64,000 nt of DNA from Mesostigma viride (lineage: Eukaryota > Streptophyta > Mesostigmatophyceae > Mesostigmatales > Mesostigmataceae), in the NCBI GenBank assembly GCA_009746045.1, contig RPFO01000256.1, positions 2,330,829 to 2,394,828 of the forward strand, in the 5' to 3' direction. A program made the position numbers and the translations under genes. This document shows positions 1-27,790 of the stretch, piece by piece. The number at the start of each line of letters is the position of its first letter. Positions within the stretch are counted from its first letter, which is position 1. The notes beneath the pieces are model-generated. The model ran no database searches. It was not told the origin of the DNA and saw only the letters and a list, made by a program, of their open reading frames with translations.

Positions 1-317
1 TTGGCCAGAGTTGCAACCACACCCGCGGTGGTTGCTAATGTACGAGTTCATGAAATAGACTTTTGACGTGGGTAAAACCAAGAGTGGTGAAATGATGTTC
101 AGCTAGGGACAAGTGATGGGCCATGCAACACGTGCAAGACAAAGGCTGCTTGCACCAGCCTCTGTTGTGAGGTGGGCAGCGCCATTGTTGTGGGGTGCTG
201 GAATGCCTCCTCGCATTCCTGGGCTTGCCTCATAAAACTAGATGCCAGAACGTGCATAGTAACCAGGACCGATGGAGAGGGAAAGCAGGCCATCCAACGA
301 GCCCTGGGCCGGGCTAT

Positions 318-440
318 CAGACCGGCCACACGACAGGTCATAAGACAGGCCAGGCCATAACCACAGGCAATAAGACAGGCCACACGACAGGCAATCAGAC
401 AGGCCAGGCCACACGACAAGCAATAAGACGGGCCACACTG
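318..440. repeat. Degenerate GACAGGCCA-rich tandem repeat
   Basis: The stretch is built from imperfect copies of units such as ACAGGCCACACGACAGGC and AATAAGACAGGCCA. It lies to the left of the last visible helicase exon, so it is probably intronic. No coding potential is apparent: the overlapping frames are repeat-driven. I see no helicase exon anywhere in 1-1100. Confidence 0.6.
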
Positions 441-1109
441 CAGCAATCCAACAGGACAGTTACAACGCCAGATCTCCAAAGTTAGTGAACTTGCCCTATT
501 AAGCAGAGGATGTGGACAAATATGAGGGACAAATGTGAGGCAAATAATGCATCATGCCGATTTTTTCATGCATCATGCCACGCTCTGCCAATTTGGGGAC
601 TGGCACCCCGGTCAAAGTGTGCTGATAATAAAGACTACATATGTTCTCTCAGCGGTCAAAACGACGGTTGCCAGCGCAGCAATGCCACCGACGCCAACAG
701 CTCACCTCTCGCACAGCACCTCGTTAGGCATGCGCAAACCGGCCATGTAAGCCCCTGCAACATTTGGAATACAGACAATATGATTGAGCAAGCATGCAGA
801 AGACAACGTAAGCATGAGCCGTTCGATCCCTCACATCAACTAGTGGAGATACGAGTTACTGTTACGTGGGACTCTAAAATGTGGACTGTGAACAATCCGC
901 TTATCGTGTCTAAGCTGTAAGCTGGTCACTTGTACGCACTGCTATTAGGAGTCATGCACTACTCATGTCATAATGAAGACCCCCATTAGCAACATGAAAC
1001 TAAATATAGATGCGGGATGTAAACTCACGAACCGTGTTCTGCTGGAGTTTATAGCGAGCAAGCACCATATATACTCCCATAGCTCATGCACTACTCTGAG
1101 GAGCCATGC

Positions 1110-1260
1110 TATGGCCTCTCATCCTGTTGTCATCACTCGCGCAGCGCGTCAGGCTGGTCGCGCGCGAGCACAACTCGAATAAATCACGCACGACTCTAAG
1201 GAGCCACACTATGACCATTTGTCATAACTCACGCGGCATGTTCAGGTGGACGCGGGCGTG
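1110..1260 (-). repeat. Two echoes of helicase exon 4 and its donor
   Basis: On the plus strand, about 1117-1160 and about 1212-1255 both resemble 1511-1545, which is the end of helicase exon 4 plus its splice donor. All three share the order ACTC(A/G)CGC(A/G)GC, then GT(T/C)CAG, then a GGTCGCG-like run. They look like decayed duplicates of the exon edge left in the following intron. Neither echo keeps an open frame. Confidence 0.55.
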
Positions 1261-1327
1261 AGCGATCATCGTACGACTGACTTACTCTATGAACAGTCAC
1301 TTCACTGAGATGTATGGGAGTATGTGG

Positions 1328-1473
1328 TATGACTACTCTATGACAACTCTATGACTGCTCTATGACTACTCTATGACTACTCTATGACTTCTCTATGACT
1401 ACTCTATGACTTCTCTATGACTGCGCTATGACTACTCTATGACAACTCTATGACTGCTCTATGCCCACTCTAT
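1328..1473. repeat. 11-bp minisatellite (GACTACTCTAT)n
   Basis: About thirteen imperfect 11-bp copies of GACTACTCTAT, with variants GACAACTCTAT, GACTGCTCTAT and GACTTCTCTAT. The array starts about 40 bases downstream (minus strand) of the helicase exon 4 donor and separates the true donor from its two echoes further into the intron. Confidence 0.85.
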
Positions 1474-1520
1474 GAACGATCATCCCACTCAGACATATGG
1501 GAGTATGTGGCAAGACTCAC

Positions 1521-4464
1521 GCAGCGTGTTCAGCTGGTCGCGAGCGAGTGCCTTGAGGGGGAATATGTAGAGAGCGCGGGCGCCGCGGATGTTGACCACC
1601 GAGTCAAGCACCTGCCCGTGAGGATGGGGGGGGGGAGGAGAAGATAGGGTGCAAAGGGAGAGGGGAGGGGAGGGGGGACGGGGGGAACAGAGTGTAAAGA
1701 GAGAGGCGAGGGGACGAGAAACGAGGGGGGGGGGGGAGCCTGCGGGCAGGTAAAAAGAGGGGACGGGAGGGAAGGGAAAGGAGCCGGGGGGGGGAAAGAG
1801 GGCAGGCAGGAAGCGGTGCCACATGCAGCAAAGCAGGTGGCGAAAGGAGGCCGAAGGCAAGCCCAACCCACATGGGCATCCCGCGGCAAGCCTTCTTGCT
1901 GTTACAGCCACTGAGCACACGCATGACTGGCGCCATTAGTAACCCATGCTCCCCCAAAATCTGATGACTTGATGCCAGCATGCTCACCGTCTGCGCTATG
2001 GATCCCAAACCCACATGGCTAAATAACACGACATACTACCGATAAAATACTAGTACAACATTTCTTTAGAATTAGATGGCAGTAACTAGAATTGTGACCA
2101 CCCACCGGTATCGTGTACACCATGCTCTTCCCGCTGGCGGTGGGTGTGGCTGCCACCACGCTGTTGCCGTCAAACACGGAGCTGATGGCCTCCGCCTGGT
2201 GCGAGTACAGCTGGGAGACGCCCCTGCCAGGGAGGCGACGGCAGCCATGCAAAGTGCAACAGCAGTCAGCTCACATCGCTGTGGTGTTTGAAAATCCTGA
2301 GGATAGGGCCGGAGGCCGATGGCAGACCTGACCATGGGCTTGGGGCGGAAGCGGAAGCTGTCTCCCGTGTCTAGAGCATTGCCTATTATTCATGGCACAA
2401 CCAGAGGGCATACGATTCTTGCTTTGAAGAGCAGGAGACATGAAGAGCAGGAGGATTACTCAAGCAGGCATTGACAAGTAACACTCCTGCAGGCACCCAG
2501 GCGACCCTCCCAAAGATATCGTGGCACCCGTGTTCCTCTAGTAGTATGCAAACAAGCAAGCCGCAGAATAGCATCAAATGTAACTGTTGATCAATGAGAT
2601 ACAGACTGTCGCACGCAGACGGAATGTTCTTTTCTGCACCTGCTGCGGGAGCCCCGTTCCCAGCCCCTGCTGGACCCAAAAGGTTGCGTCATGTATGCAA
2701 TACGAATGATGAACTATGACTTCAAAGTATGAATTGTGATGGCTGGTTCTTTGGGAGAGTCTTGGATCACTAGGCTCCGCGCCGGTGAGCACCCCACGAG
2801 GCCGGTTTCATGGGTTCTAGCATTGTCATGCGTCAAGGATGAGGGCGCAGGAATGGGCGTCACCAACACTCAAGCCATCCACACATGCAAACAGCAGCAT
2901 ATGGGACTTCTGAGAGCAGGAACAGTGGCACAGACACATGCAGACAGTCTGCAGCAATGCCATTGTGAAGTAAGGGGCCTGGGAATGCAGGTCGCAAGGT
3001 CCAGTATCCGCGCTGCATCAGTACCGCATGCCAAAACCAGCGCTGCACAGAATTCCCTTTGACAGAGGGCAAAAATATAGAAGGCAGTACAGGGTGGGCA
3101 GGGGAGGCATGGTAGCCAAGAGCCCACCTGGACTTGAGTGAGTGCGGCGTCCACTTTCTTCGGGAGCCTCATGTCTTAGGAGCAAGCCGGAAACAGGGCC
3201 ATGTCGGCATGGGAGGCATAGGAGGGATGTGGGCGTGGGAGGCATAGGAGGCATACCCCACCTGGACTTAAGCGCTGCACCCACTTTCGCCTGGAGCCGC
3301 TGCCCGGGGGGCAGCTCGCCGTATGAGGCGGACCTGTAGCCGCGGATGCAAGCAACAAGCAGGACAATCGTGGTTCCCAAGCTGTGCACAAGTTCAAGTG
3401 CACCTCAGCAATAGAGGGCATGGCTGATGGCGTCCTGGACGCCTCGTTGAGCTGGCAAGATCGAGATTTTTGCTCAATACCAAGCTCGATGATAGACGAG
3501 CGCAATGACGTCTGACAAGCCTCAGAGCCCAACCAAAGATAGAGAGCATGCCCATCTTTATTAGAGCTTGGCTGCCAGCAAGAGGGCAGCTGCACCACCC
3601 TGCGGGGTTGGATTCCATTTTTCTAGCTCAGGCAGGAGCCCCGTACCAGAGATGTATGTACGCTCAAACCTACTATAGTACTTCTCAGGCACTCACAGCC
3701 ACTGCTTTTCCTATCATGAATACACTAGGCCAAAACCGTCCCAGAGCACAACCAAGCCATGTTTGCCTTACGCGTGTCACGTAGCAAAGTGCGTGGCATC
3801 CAGGCGATTTTCCTGTTAAATGTGCAAGATGACTTGAATCAATTACAAGCGTGGAGTAAACTCACCTTGCCGGGATCACTTCCACGTGAGCAATCTGCCC
3901 CTTAGTAGCCACTCGCTTTCTCAAAACCTCAAGAATGTTGCTGATGGCGCGGGAGCTCGCGTCCACAGGGCTGTTGGAAGCACCCATCTGCCCATCCCGG
4001 TTGCAGACCTGTCGCTCATCAGCCTGCGGCTTGGATGGGACAGCGGCATCGCCGGCATCGAGTCGAAACGACTCTAAAATAGCTGGCTCTGGAGGCAACA
4101 TCGACTTGAACAAGCGTTTCCTTTGAACGGTCATTCCCGAGGTGGCAACCACAGGTTCCTCTACAGCGTCCGTGAGGTTGTCATCCCAGCCCGGGGCGCT
4201 TGATCCCGCTTTCCTGGGGCTAAGTGACTTGATGAGGCGCCGATGACTTTGCGTTAGCCGCGCCGGGTTGTAGCGCTCGGCAGGGCCGTTCGGAGTTCTT
4301 CCTTTATTCGCGTCGAGGAAGGAGGAGATGAGATTGTCGGCAGTTTCCCAAGCTCGCTTTTTCTGCCTGGGCAAGGAATTGCAGGCCAATTGTGAGATCC
4401 TTGGATTGAAAGGAACGTCGGCGAAATCATCGTCGCTGTTTGAACCGGACATTCTACGGTTCAA
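1521..4464 (-). CDS. HRQ1: HRQ1-type ATP-dependent DNA helicase, 5' part
   Basis: RecQ4-related superfamily 2 helicase of the Hrq1/DUF1998 type, a nuclear 3'-5' helicase group linked to interstrand crosslink repair. Four exons join in phase: 4464-3866, 3333-3262, 2223-2106 and 1611-1521. All introns are GT-AG. The joined protein is 293 residues so far. Residues 1-190 are a polar leader without a known domain. They are followed by the family hallmark HVEVIPAR, then LYSHQAEAI, the Walker A box ATPTASGKS (about residues 248-257), and the motif Ia region FPLKALARDQL (family norm FPTKALAQDQL). The DEAH box, motifs IV-VI and the DUF1998 domain must lie left of the window. The start is the first Met of exon 1; a second Met four codons later is also possible. 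The neighbour at 6605 is divergent. The family assignment rests on motifs remembered from plant and fungal homologues. Confidence 0.86.
1622..1812 (-). repeat. Pyrimidine-rich tract upstream of helicase exon 4
   Basis: On the minus strand this is almost pure C/T with long C runs. It ends about 10 bases before the acceptor of exon 4 (exon starts at 1611), so it is an unusually long polypyrimidine tract. The proline/serine-rich frames across it are artefacts of composition. Confidence 0.8.
3119..3261 (-). repeat. Echo of helicase exon 2 edge plus GGAGGCATA repeats
   Basis: Minus-strand exon 2 ends ...AAAGTGGGTGCAGCGC, then AAGTCCAG before the donor. About 100 bases further into the intron, 3180-3125 carries a degenerate copy that keeps AAAGTGGACGCCGC, TCAAGTCCAG and a following GTGGGC. 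Copies of GGGAGGCATAGGAGG lie between the true donor and the echo. The echo therefore repeats a functional-looking donor context. Confidence 0.7.
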
Positions 4465-5099
4465 CTGCTCGGCGGATCGATCCGCAGAAGGATATTCCCG
4501 GCCGATTGGGAGTGATGCAACGTAGCTTTATACAATCAAGATGGAATGGGGAACTAATATCTTTACATGATAATCAAATGGACCCCGTATTCTTAAGCTA
4601 CAAGCTAAATAATATGCAGATGCTTTAAAAAAGTGTCTAGTATGACCACATGGTACCGAGTCCGGTGTCGTTTTCCCTAACGCATATGGACGCTGTTTGG
4701 CTAATAAAAATACTGCTCCAAACAGTCAACGATGCAACCGGCTACAAAATCCACTTCTGGGAAAAATTCGATATTAGTGCCTCGCTGACAGCTATGAAAA
4801 CCGCGACGTAAGGAAACCGGGTCCGGCACCATAGCTACTCGCAGTGGTCGGACTGATCAGCTGCTGCAGGCTGCTGCAGTTGTGGCAGAAAATATGGCGG
4901 GAGGAGCGCGGAATTGAAATTTCCGTATCTGGGATACCATTTCCATGATTACTGTACCGAGGCTACAATAGTAAACTATGTAGATTGTAGCCTGCCCTCT
5001 CATCAGCCATCCTGGGCATCCACAGTTCCACACTGTTTCACCAGGGCCATGATTGTGTCATTAGACCTGTGTCTACAGAAGATTTCCGGTAAATCGAGG

Positions 5100-5202
5100 G
5101 GTAAGTTGTTGTTGTTGTTGTGTCCCACGCCGCAGTCAGCAGCAGAGAGTTCTGTTCAGTTCAGTTGGTTCCCACGCCGCACATGGGCCAGAGAGTTCTG
5201 TT
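5100..5202 (-). mobile_element. Two short CCCACGCCGC insertions, one with target duplication
   Basis: A (GTT)n tract runs into CCCACGCCGC at about 5106-5132. A second copy of the core, ending CCCACGCCGCACATGGGC, lies at about 5157-5188. The second is flanked by a perfect 14-bp direct repeat CAGAGAGTTCTGTT (5143-5156 and 5189-5202), which looks like a target-site duplication. The same core recurs at 5960, 58015 and 58105, so this is a dispersed family. Read on the minus strand, each is a short GC-rich stub followed by a CAA-type tail, as expected of severely 5'-truncated retroposons. Confidence 0.6.
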
Positions 5203-5696
5203 GTTGGTGGGAACATGTTGGTGGTTAGATTTGGACTGCGTTATCATCGACTGTTCGAACCATGTTTTGTTGAATGTGTACACATTAGGGATGTTAGCAA
5301 AAACTACCCGTCCGGCCGGCAACCTGCCGGAGGAACGCGGACGCTAGCAGACACTAAAACGTACAGAGTGGACCAGTCCGGCCGGCGGCCTACCGGGACG
5401 CAAGTTTTATTTCAAGACCAGTAGTTCTTGTCCATTACGCCCAACAACATCACCTACGCAACGTACGGTGTGCGCCCTATTTATTCCCGTTTTTTCGTCG
5501 CCCCTTGCGTTGGGGCAACTCCTCCCCATCCGACGGCTCCAAATCCTCCTGGCGCGCCGCAGCAAGCCGGTCCATGTAGCATGTGCGGTACTCCAGGCGA
5601 TTCGACAGCATGCAGCATGCAGCATGTCGGGCCACTGGACAGCGCTCTGGGAGGACTGCGAGCCTCCTTGGCCTCCACTTCCACTGGACAAGGCTA

Positions 5697-5826
5697 TTCG
5701 GCTACATCTGTGCGGTTTTTCGGCTACATCTGTGCGGTTTTCGGCTACATCTGTGCGGTTTTTCGGCTACATCTGTGCGGTTTTCGGCTACATCTGTGCG
5801 GTTTTCGGCTACATCTGTGCGGTTCT
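5697..5826. repeat. 21-bp minisatellite, six copies
   Basis: Six near-identical copies of CGGCTACATCTGTGCGGTTT, differing mainly in the length of the T run (periods of 21-22 bp). It is intergenic. The overlapping frames are repeat translations, not genes. Confidence 0.9.
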
Positions 5827-5910
5827 CGGGTGTACCTGTCCGTCCGTCCGTCAGATTCACCCATCTGACGGTCGTAAAATGTGGGAGAGTAAGCGAGCGG
5901 AATAGGGTTG

Positions 5911-5912
5911 CG

Positions 5913-5958
<46 letters not shown>

Positions 5959-5980
5959 GTCCCACGCCGCACATGGGCAG
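5911..5980 (-). mobile_element. (GTT)n plus CCCACGCCGCACATGGGC insertion
   Basis: About 15 GTT units lead directly into GTCCCACGCCGCACATGGGC. This is the same core as at 5170 and near 58 kb. I could not find a clean target duplication around this copy. Its repeated association of a trinucleotide tail with one fixed core argues against a plain microsatellite. Confidence 0.55.
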
Positions 5981-6034
5981 CAGAGAATCTATAGTGGCCG
6001 AGGGCCGGATATATATTTTGTATCGGAGGGTAAA

Positions 6035-6058
6035 AAATGGTCTTTTAAAAGACCATTT
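6035..6058. other. 24-bp perfect palindrome
   Basis: AAATGGTCTTTT is followed immediately by its exact reverse complement. It sits in the intergenic region about 550 bases upstream of the plus-strand gene. It could be a protein-binding site or a chance or slippage palindrome; nothing more can be said. Confidence 0.8.
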
Positions 6059-6604
6059 CTAGATTCTTTACTAAAGCAGTAAAGGTAAAATACGGACAGT
6101 GACCGGACACCGCCATGCTCCGCCATGTTTCCACGTCGAGCTCCATAGGTCGAGTACGTACGGTTCCACTTCCGGGTGAGCCAGGGCTGAGCTGGGCTGA
6201 TGATGAGGGCAGAGAGACGGCCGTATACAGGTATATACAGCACATGAGCACATCGCAGCTCCCGTTGCTGTCAAACGGATGGCCGACAAATTGGATTATG
6301 GTCACGTAATGCTTGTATCAGATTAGACTACCATGACTATGGCGAAGCAAAGTGCAGAGCATTACTATGATAAATATCTGTTTCTTTAATTAATTTTCAC
6401 TGTGTCGACATCTACGTCCTTTCTCAATGGTTGGCTGTTATGGGCGCGCGGTGTCCAGGGTCGCCTGTTTTTGTCGCGCGCTCTGGTCAGGCTCGGCTTT
6501 TTCCAAGTTACCATAAAACACTTTTCAGCAGAGTCTAGAAGTTCCGCAACTTCGACAGTACACTTGTTAGTTACAGTTGCCGTCTTCTTAAGTCAGGAAG
6601 CACA

Positions 6605-23007
<16,403 letters not shown>

Positions 23008-23637
23008 CATGGGCTAAACTTAGCGAGGGTGTGACATTGGGTAGCATGCGGGGCCTCGCACGTGGAGCCTGCATCCAGAGCAAGCATGCATGGATGCAGC
23101 ATCCAGAGCAAGCTGTCTCGGTGATCATGCCAAGTGTGTGTAAACCCTTGACTTTTCAGACACCTGAAAGTGCGAGGTGCCACCGTTCACACCGATTATG
23201 AGCACATGTGCAACCTCTCGCACCGTACGTGACTAGATGTTGGCTGCTGGTGTGGTAAGACGGTTAGCTTGTCGAAATGCACCTGTGTTTCTACCCGAAT
23301 AATTGAAGAAATGCACATCTCTGTTCACCCTTAAGGGATCCTCGCGTCTACTATACCAGCCAGATCTTCTGCAGGGATGCATGGCAAGTCGACAACCGTG
23401 TACATTTATTACCTGCCATGCAACTGTTGCAATTACACAAACAGACAAATATCGTCGATCTGCATCATGCCCCACCAATACTAGGAACTAGATCAAGGAG
23501 ACAACCAGTGCAGGCCAGCAATCGGGAGATAGCTAAACCATCCACCCCATCCCATATTCATTTCCCTGAGGACTATAATATAATAGCTCATGTGACGCAG
23601 TTACGTACTATGCAACCACATAGTCACACGACATGAG
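23008..23637. other. Non-coding sequence after the plus-strand gene
   Basis: I see no gene here. The segment presumably includes the 3' untranslated region of the upstream gene. No plant-type polyadenylation signal could be fixed with confidence. Confidence 0.5.
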
Positions 23638-24009
23638 GCCCGGATTGGTATGGCCTGGGCACAGCTCGATCACGAGCATCGTCGCTGGTGGAGCAACCCC
23701 GCCCTGCCCCGGACTGTCAAACGCAACCTCTTCAAGGTCGCCATCTTGACAATCCTGACCTATGGAGCCGAGACGTGGACGCTGACGCAGGAGCTGGAGC
23801 AGCAACTGGACGGCGCCCATGACCATGCAGTGTTCCGATGCGACACTTGGGGTGGTCAGCGTACGGACATCGATTACGGAAGAACGCCAGCACTGATTGC
23901 GCACAAGTATGTAGTCCAAGCAAACACACTGCCGTCGAGGGAGTTCCGAGCTAGCCAGCCTCCATTCTCGTGGGCCCCACCAAGGTCACTAGAGCATCAG
24001 GCGGCTTAG
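23638..24009 (+). pseudogene. LINE reverse transcriptase C-terminal fragment
   Basis: The frame carries RIGMAWAQL, RRWWSNPALP, FKVAILTILTYGAETWTLT and QELEQQLDGAHDH. These are typical of the region after the catalytic core of non-LTR reverse transcriptases, where YGAETW is a well-known signature. The catalytic YADD part is missing and the frame decays after residue 90. Two related fragments lie on the minus strand at 26.5-26.9 kb and 30.7-30.8 kb. It is a dead, truncated copy. Confidence 0.8.
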
Positions 24010-24564
24010 CAAACAGCGTATTGGCATGGCTAACGTAATGACTGACTAGCTAGACCTTTTCAGTAGTTTTCCATTTGCGGGTATTTCCTCGTACATGGTG
24101 GGAGAGCGATCGCATGGTGCTCACCACTATACACTCCCGGCCAGCTAGGCTCGAAACACACGCCCTGATCAAGCAAGCTGTTTCCGGCCCCACCGTCTCT
24201 AGCTAGGTCCTCTAGAGTCGCGCCGGCTCTACACGTAAGCCAGGCATAATTTCAATGCACAAGGCTACACATTTCCATCTCCATTCGTACTCATCATCCT
24301 GAACGAATCGCGGACAAGATAACGGCAAGCTAGAGCTACCATGGTCCGGATTCTCCCGATTTCTGGCCTGCGCTGGTTGTACGTCTCCTTGGTATTAAAT
24401 TGAATTAAATCATAACATGACTCCGTTGGGAGATCATGTAGCACATATTTCCTTGCTGGATGGATGGAGGTGGGCGAAGCCGCGAAACCGAACTAAGCTA
24501 ACTCTAAGCTAATATAGAAAACCCTAACTAAGCTACTCAGCAAAGCGCCCCTTCCTTTTACTGT

Positions 24565-25102
24565 AGGGGGAGGGGGTGTTACGCCCAGGCTCTACTCTAT
24601 CCCAAACACCTCGCCTAACCTTACCTAAACTAGTGAGGTTACCTAGTGATGAGGAGCTATATTGTGGAAAGACCTGGGACGCGTCGACTCTGTTCTCAAT
24701 GCATTCTATTATAATACGCCATACACCGAATAAAACCAGGGTACTACGAAGGAAACACTACTACTCCATGACCCTAGCTAATATGTGTTACGAATCCATA
24801 ACACACGCCGAGTGCAATTCATGAAGGACAACTGCTGCATAAATGATCGCCGACGTGCGTGTATGCTCGGGCCGACATCGACCACTACTAAAGTACGCAG
24901 CGCGGCGCGGCTGCACCGAACCACTATAGTGTACTATTGCCACGTCACAAGGCTCGGTACCGACCGGCCAAAAGGGTCCTAACTACACGTTATAGCCTAG
25001 GAAAGTCAACGGACTGTTTCGGAATGGCTGAGGCAACCGAGGACCCAATTTACTGTCCGTAACAACAACAAAAGTTACGCGACGTAACACCTCCCCCCCG
25101 GC
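24565..25102. mobile_element. Possible non-autonomous element or solo LTR with inverted ends
   Basis: The left end reads GGGGGAGGGGGTGTTACG and the right end is the near-complement CGTAACACCTCCCCCCC. The inner 13-base segments starting TGTTACG and ending CGTAACA pair perfectly over seven bases. If the boundaries are TG...CA (24577-25089) this could be a 513-bp solo LTR preceded by a polypurine tract. I found no target duplication and no coding sequence. A foldback DNA element is an alternative. Confidence 0.4.
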
Positions 25103-25183
25103 CACAAAGGTAGGGAGCCCTCTCCCTACGTACAGGGAGGAAACCAAAGGGCTAGGAATAACCTAACGCACCCAACGCAAGCC

Positions 25184-25621
25184 TAACACAATCGACTGAC
25201 CATCCAAGGCCCAAAGCAAAAACATGTTAACCTCGGGTCCACCCCAAACGGTGTAGGGATCACCAGCACCACACTGGGTGTGAGGCTCCCCTAACTGCCT
25301 TGCACGGAGGCTTGCCGGGAGGGACGGCACTAGGCAGGACACGCGTAGGAAACAATGTTCACACTGAGGACAGAACACTGAGGACAGAACACTGAGGACA
25401 TATAACACAATCGACTGACCATCCAAGGCCCAAAGCAAAAACATGTTAACCTCGGGTCCACCCCAAACGGTGTAGGGATCACCAGCACCACACCGGGTGT
25501 GAGGCTCCCCGCCGGCTAGCTGCCTTGCACGGAGGCTTGCCGGGAGGGACGGCACTAGGCAGGACACGCGTAGGAAACAATGTTCACACTGAGGACAGAG
25601 AACGGCCAACCAACTGGCCAA
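25184..25621. repeat. 219-bp tandem duplication
   Basis: Two copies, starting at 25184 and 25403, share blocks such as CGACTGACCATCCAAGGCCC and CGGTGTAGGGATCACCAGCA. They differ mainly by a small insertion (CCGGCTAG) in the second copy. The minus-strand frame over both is repetitive and resembles no known protein. Confidence 0.88.
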
Positions 25622-25863
25622 GCCCAGAGGGCGACTCTATAAACCGGAGGGACAACACCCTCAGGTCGGGCCTAGAGCCCTCTGTCTACACACCAGTAGC
25701 CTGAAAAGTACCACGGGTGGCAAAAAGCACCGCCAAGTACGCCCGGTGCATGATGAGCAACATCAGCAGGGTTGTCATGCCTGTCTATATGGAGGAACAC
25801 ATCCTCCCAGACGCCATCAGGATACATGCCGAGGAAAGCCCATGCAGTAGTATCGATGCTGTG

Positions 25864-26520
25864 TCAGGACCACCTGTCCACGCGCCCAGTCAAGGAACCC
25901 ACACTGAAACTAGCGCACGAAGGGCTCTGCCGACAGCAGAAGAAGGAGGGCGCGCAGGAGGAACCGGTATAGAAGACCAGCTCACCACGAGCAACGGACT
26001 CAGGTGAAAAACAAGTCCAGGAAACGCTCCACGTTGCCGGGCCACATACGCACGCGCCGGATTTCACGACTCTCGCTAACACGCGTGCCCGAAGCTGAGG
26101 ACGCCGCAACAGGAGCAACGCGCAGTCGGTGGATGACGGCGGAGGCGGGCGCGACGGAAGAGGCGGTACGGCGGCAGGAGCGGCGACAGGGGAAGATGTT
26201 GTGGCCTGTTGGGCAGAGGGCCAATCACCCATGGCCGAATCATACGTATCATCGGTAGTGTCAAACACCCACTTGCCCGTCGACGCCTTGCCCAAATCTG
26301 GATGACGCTGAGGCTCGGCCGGCAGAGCATGCAGGCGCGACGGAGGGAGCCACGGACGGAGCGACAGCGGCCGGCTGAGCATGCGCGACGAAGGGAGCCA
26401 CGGACGGAGCGACAGCGGCTGCATGGCTGAGCAGGCGTCGTCTGACATGATGGCTGCGGAGGGCGGGGGACAACCAACCGACCCACAGCCAGAGGAAATA
26501 ACATAAGACAAGGAAGGAGA
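25864..26520 (-). other. Unidentified coding-like insertion next to LINE fragment
   Basis: The minus strand is open across this segment. It has a 45-bp internal duplication (LSLRPWLPSSR twice), a WVFDTTDDTYDSAMGDWPS stretch and a Pro/Ala/Ser-rich tail. The frame continues directly from the LINE frame ending at ILTYGA near 26525, so it probably inserted there. It could be the gag-like part of an LTR retrotransposon, but no capsid or zinc-knuckle motif is visible. Confidence 0.35.
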
Positions 26521-26524
26521 ACGC

Positions 26525-26935
26525 GCGCCGTAGGTCAGGATCGTCCGAATGACGACCTGGAAGAGGTCACGCTTGACGATCCGGCGCCGCGGCCGGGTAG
26601 GGCGGGGTTGCTCCACCAGCGGCGGTGGTCATGGAGTTGCGCCCACGCCATGCCGATCCGTGTCGTCAGGTCGTCCTCGCAGTTGGGCAGCCAACTGCCG
26701 AGCAGCTTGAAGCGGCCAGAAGTAGGGTAGTTGACCTCGGTGTCGTCTAAGTGAGGCGCAGTGTGGGTGGGGCCCCTGCCATGCCGAGGGCCAGGGCCTC
26801 CGTTTCGGGGCTGATTTCTAGACCAACCGCCCGAGCCTCGAGCGCCAGGCAGTCCTGCAGCCAATTAACGCTGGGCAGAAGTCCGGCTTCTCGCGATGAG
26901 CGTGATGTCGTCGGCATAAATGAGGTCAGCTAGTA
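26525..26935 (-). pseudogene. LINE reverse transcriptase fragment with YADD box
   Basis: Reading from 26935 on the minus strand, LADLIYADDITLIARS carries the catalytic motif C (YADD) of a non-LTR reverse transcriptase. It is followed after a frame change by FKLLGSWLPNCEDDLTTRIG, MAWAQL, RRWWSNPALP and KRDLFQVVIRTILTYGA. Stops and shifts show it is dead. It is the same family as the fragment at 23.6 kb and breaks off at 26524, where unrelated sequence begins. Confidence 0.82.
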
Positions 26936-26989
26936 AATTCTGCTTGTTAGTCGGCCCCCCATATTACAGATACATATCTGCCTCCATTA

Positions 26990-27195
26990 ATTAGTTCATT
27001 AATAGACACGTGACTGCGTCACGTGAGCATAAGTCCTCAGTGGGAGGGGAACATAGGATGGAATGGATGGTGTAAGCTATCTAGGTCCTAGTTACAGGGT
27101 TGTGGGCACCGCGGCCCGAATCGCTATGAATGCCATACTTGGTCACACGCGGAGCCCCCACAGGCTTGGGGGTGGTCTTCTTCATCACTACTTGC
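26990..27195. repeat. Direct repeat, left copy, with CACGTG hairpin
   Basis: This block contains CACGTGACTGCGTCACGTG (27007-27025), an 8-bp perfect stem holding two CACGTG motifs, then AGTCCTCAGTGGGAGGG. After 86 further bases comes TCACACGCGGAGCCCCCACA and GGCTTGGGGGT. The same pieces recur in the same order at 34764-34866, without the 86 bases. The pair brackets the transposon cluster. Confidence 0.75.
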
Positions 27196-27221
27196 CATCT
27201 GTCCTTGCATGCGCACCATCT

Positions 27222-27790
27222 GCCTCCATATTACAGATAAACCAGGAGGCTGCCCGGGTGTGAGCCCGTCACGTCTAGTGTAGCACATGTCCATGCCGAG
27301 TCTATCACGAAAAGTCCACGGGTGGCGGCCTTGCCGCGCGCGGCCTGGGGCACGCCAGGCCGGTGAGGACATATCTCCTAGGCTGGGCGGGCTTGGTGCC
27401 AGCTAGTCTATCTGATGTATCTACCTGATCTGTGCGGGCCAGGTGCCCGGCTAGGCCCAGGCGCCTGTGCCTAATATTATGTGGGAAACATAGGGCAAAT
27501 CAGCGATCTGCCTCCATATTACAGACAAACCAGGAGGCTGCCCGGGTGTGAGCCCGTTACGTCTAGTGTAGCACATGTCCATGCCGAGTCTATCACGAAA
27601 AGTCCACGGGTGGCGGGCCTACCGCGCGCGGCCTGGGGCACGCCAGCCGGTGAGGACATATCTCCCAGGCTGGGCGGGCTTGGTGCCAGCTAGTCTATCT
27701 GATGTGTCTACCTGATCTGTGCGGGCCAGATGCCCGGCTAGGCCCAGGCGCCTGTGCCTAATAATGTGGGAAACATAGGGCAAATCAGCG
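27222..27790. repeat. 288-bp tandem duplication
   Basis: Two copies, beginning GCCTCCATATTACAGA at 27222 and 27510. Both run through CCGGGTGTGAGCCCGT, GTCCACGGGTGGCGG and TGGGAAACATAGGGCAAA. They differ by a few substitutions and small indels. No gene is supported; it may be part of an unrecognised transposon. Confidence 0.9.

Larger units (their letters stand above)
4465..6604. promoter_or_regulatory. Intergenic region between two divergent genes
   Basis: About 2.1 kb separate the helicase start (minus, 4464) from the start of the unidentified gene (plus, 6605). The region must hold both promoters, but I see no convincing TATA box or named motif. It contains several short repeat insertions, a six-copy minisatellite and a 24-bp palindrome, each listed separately. 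No additional gene is supported. Confidence 0.5.
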
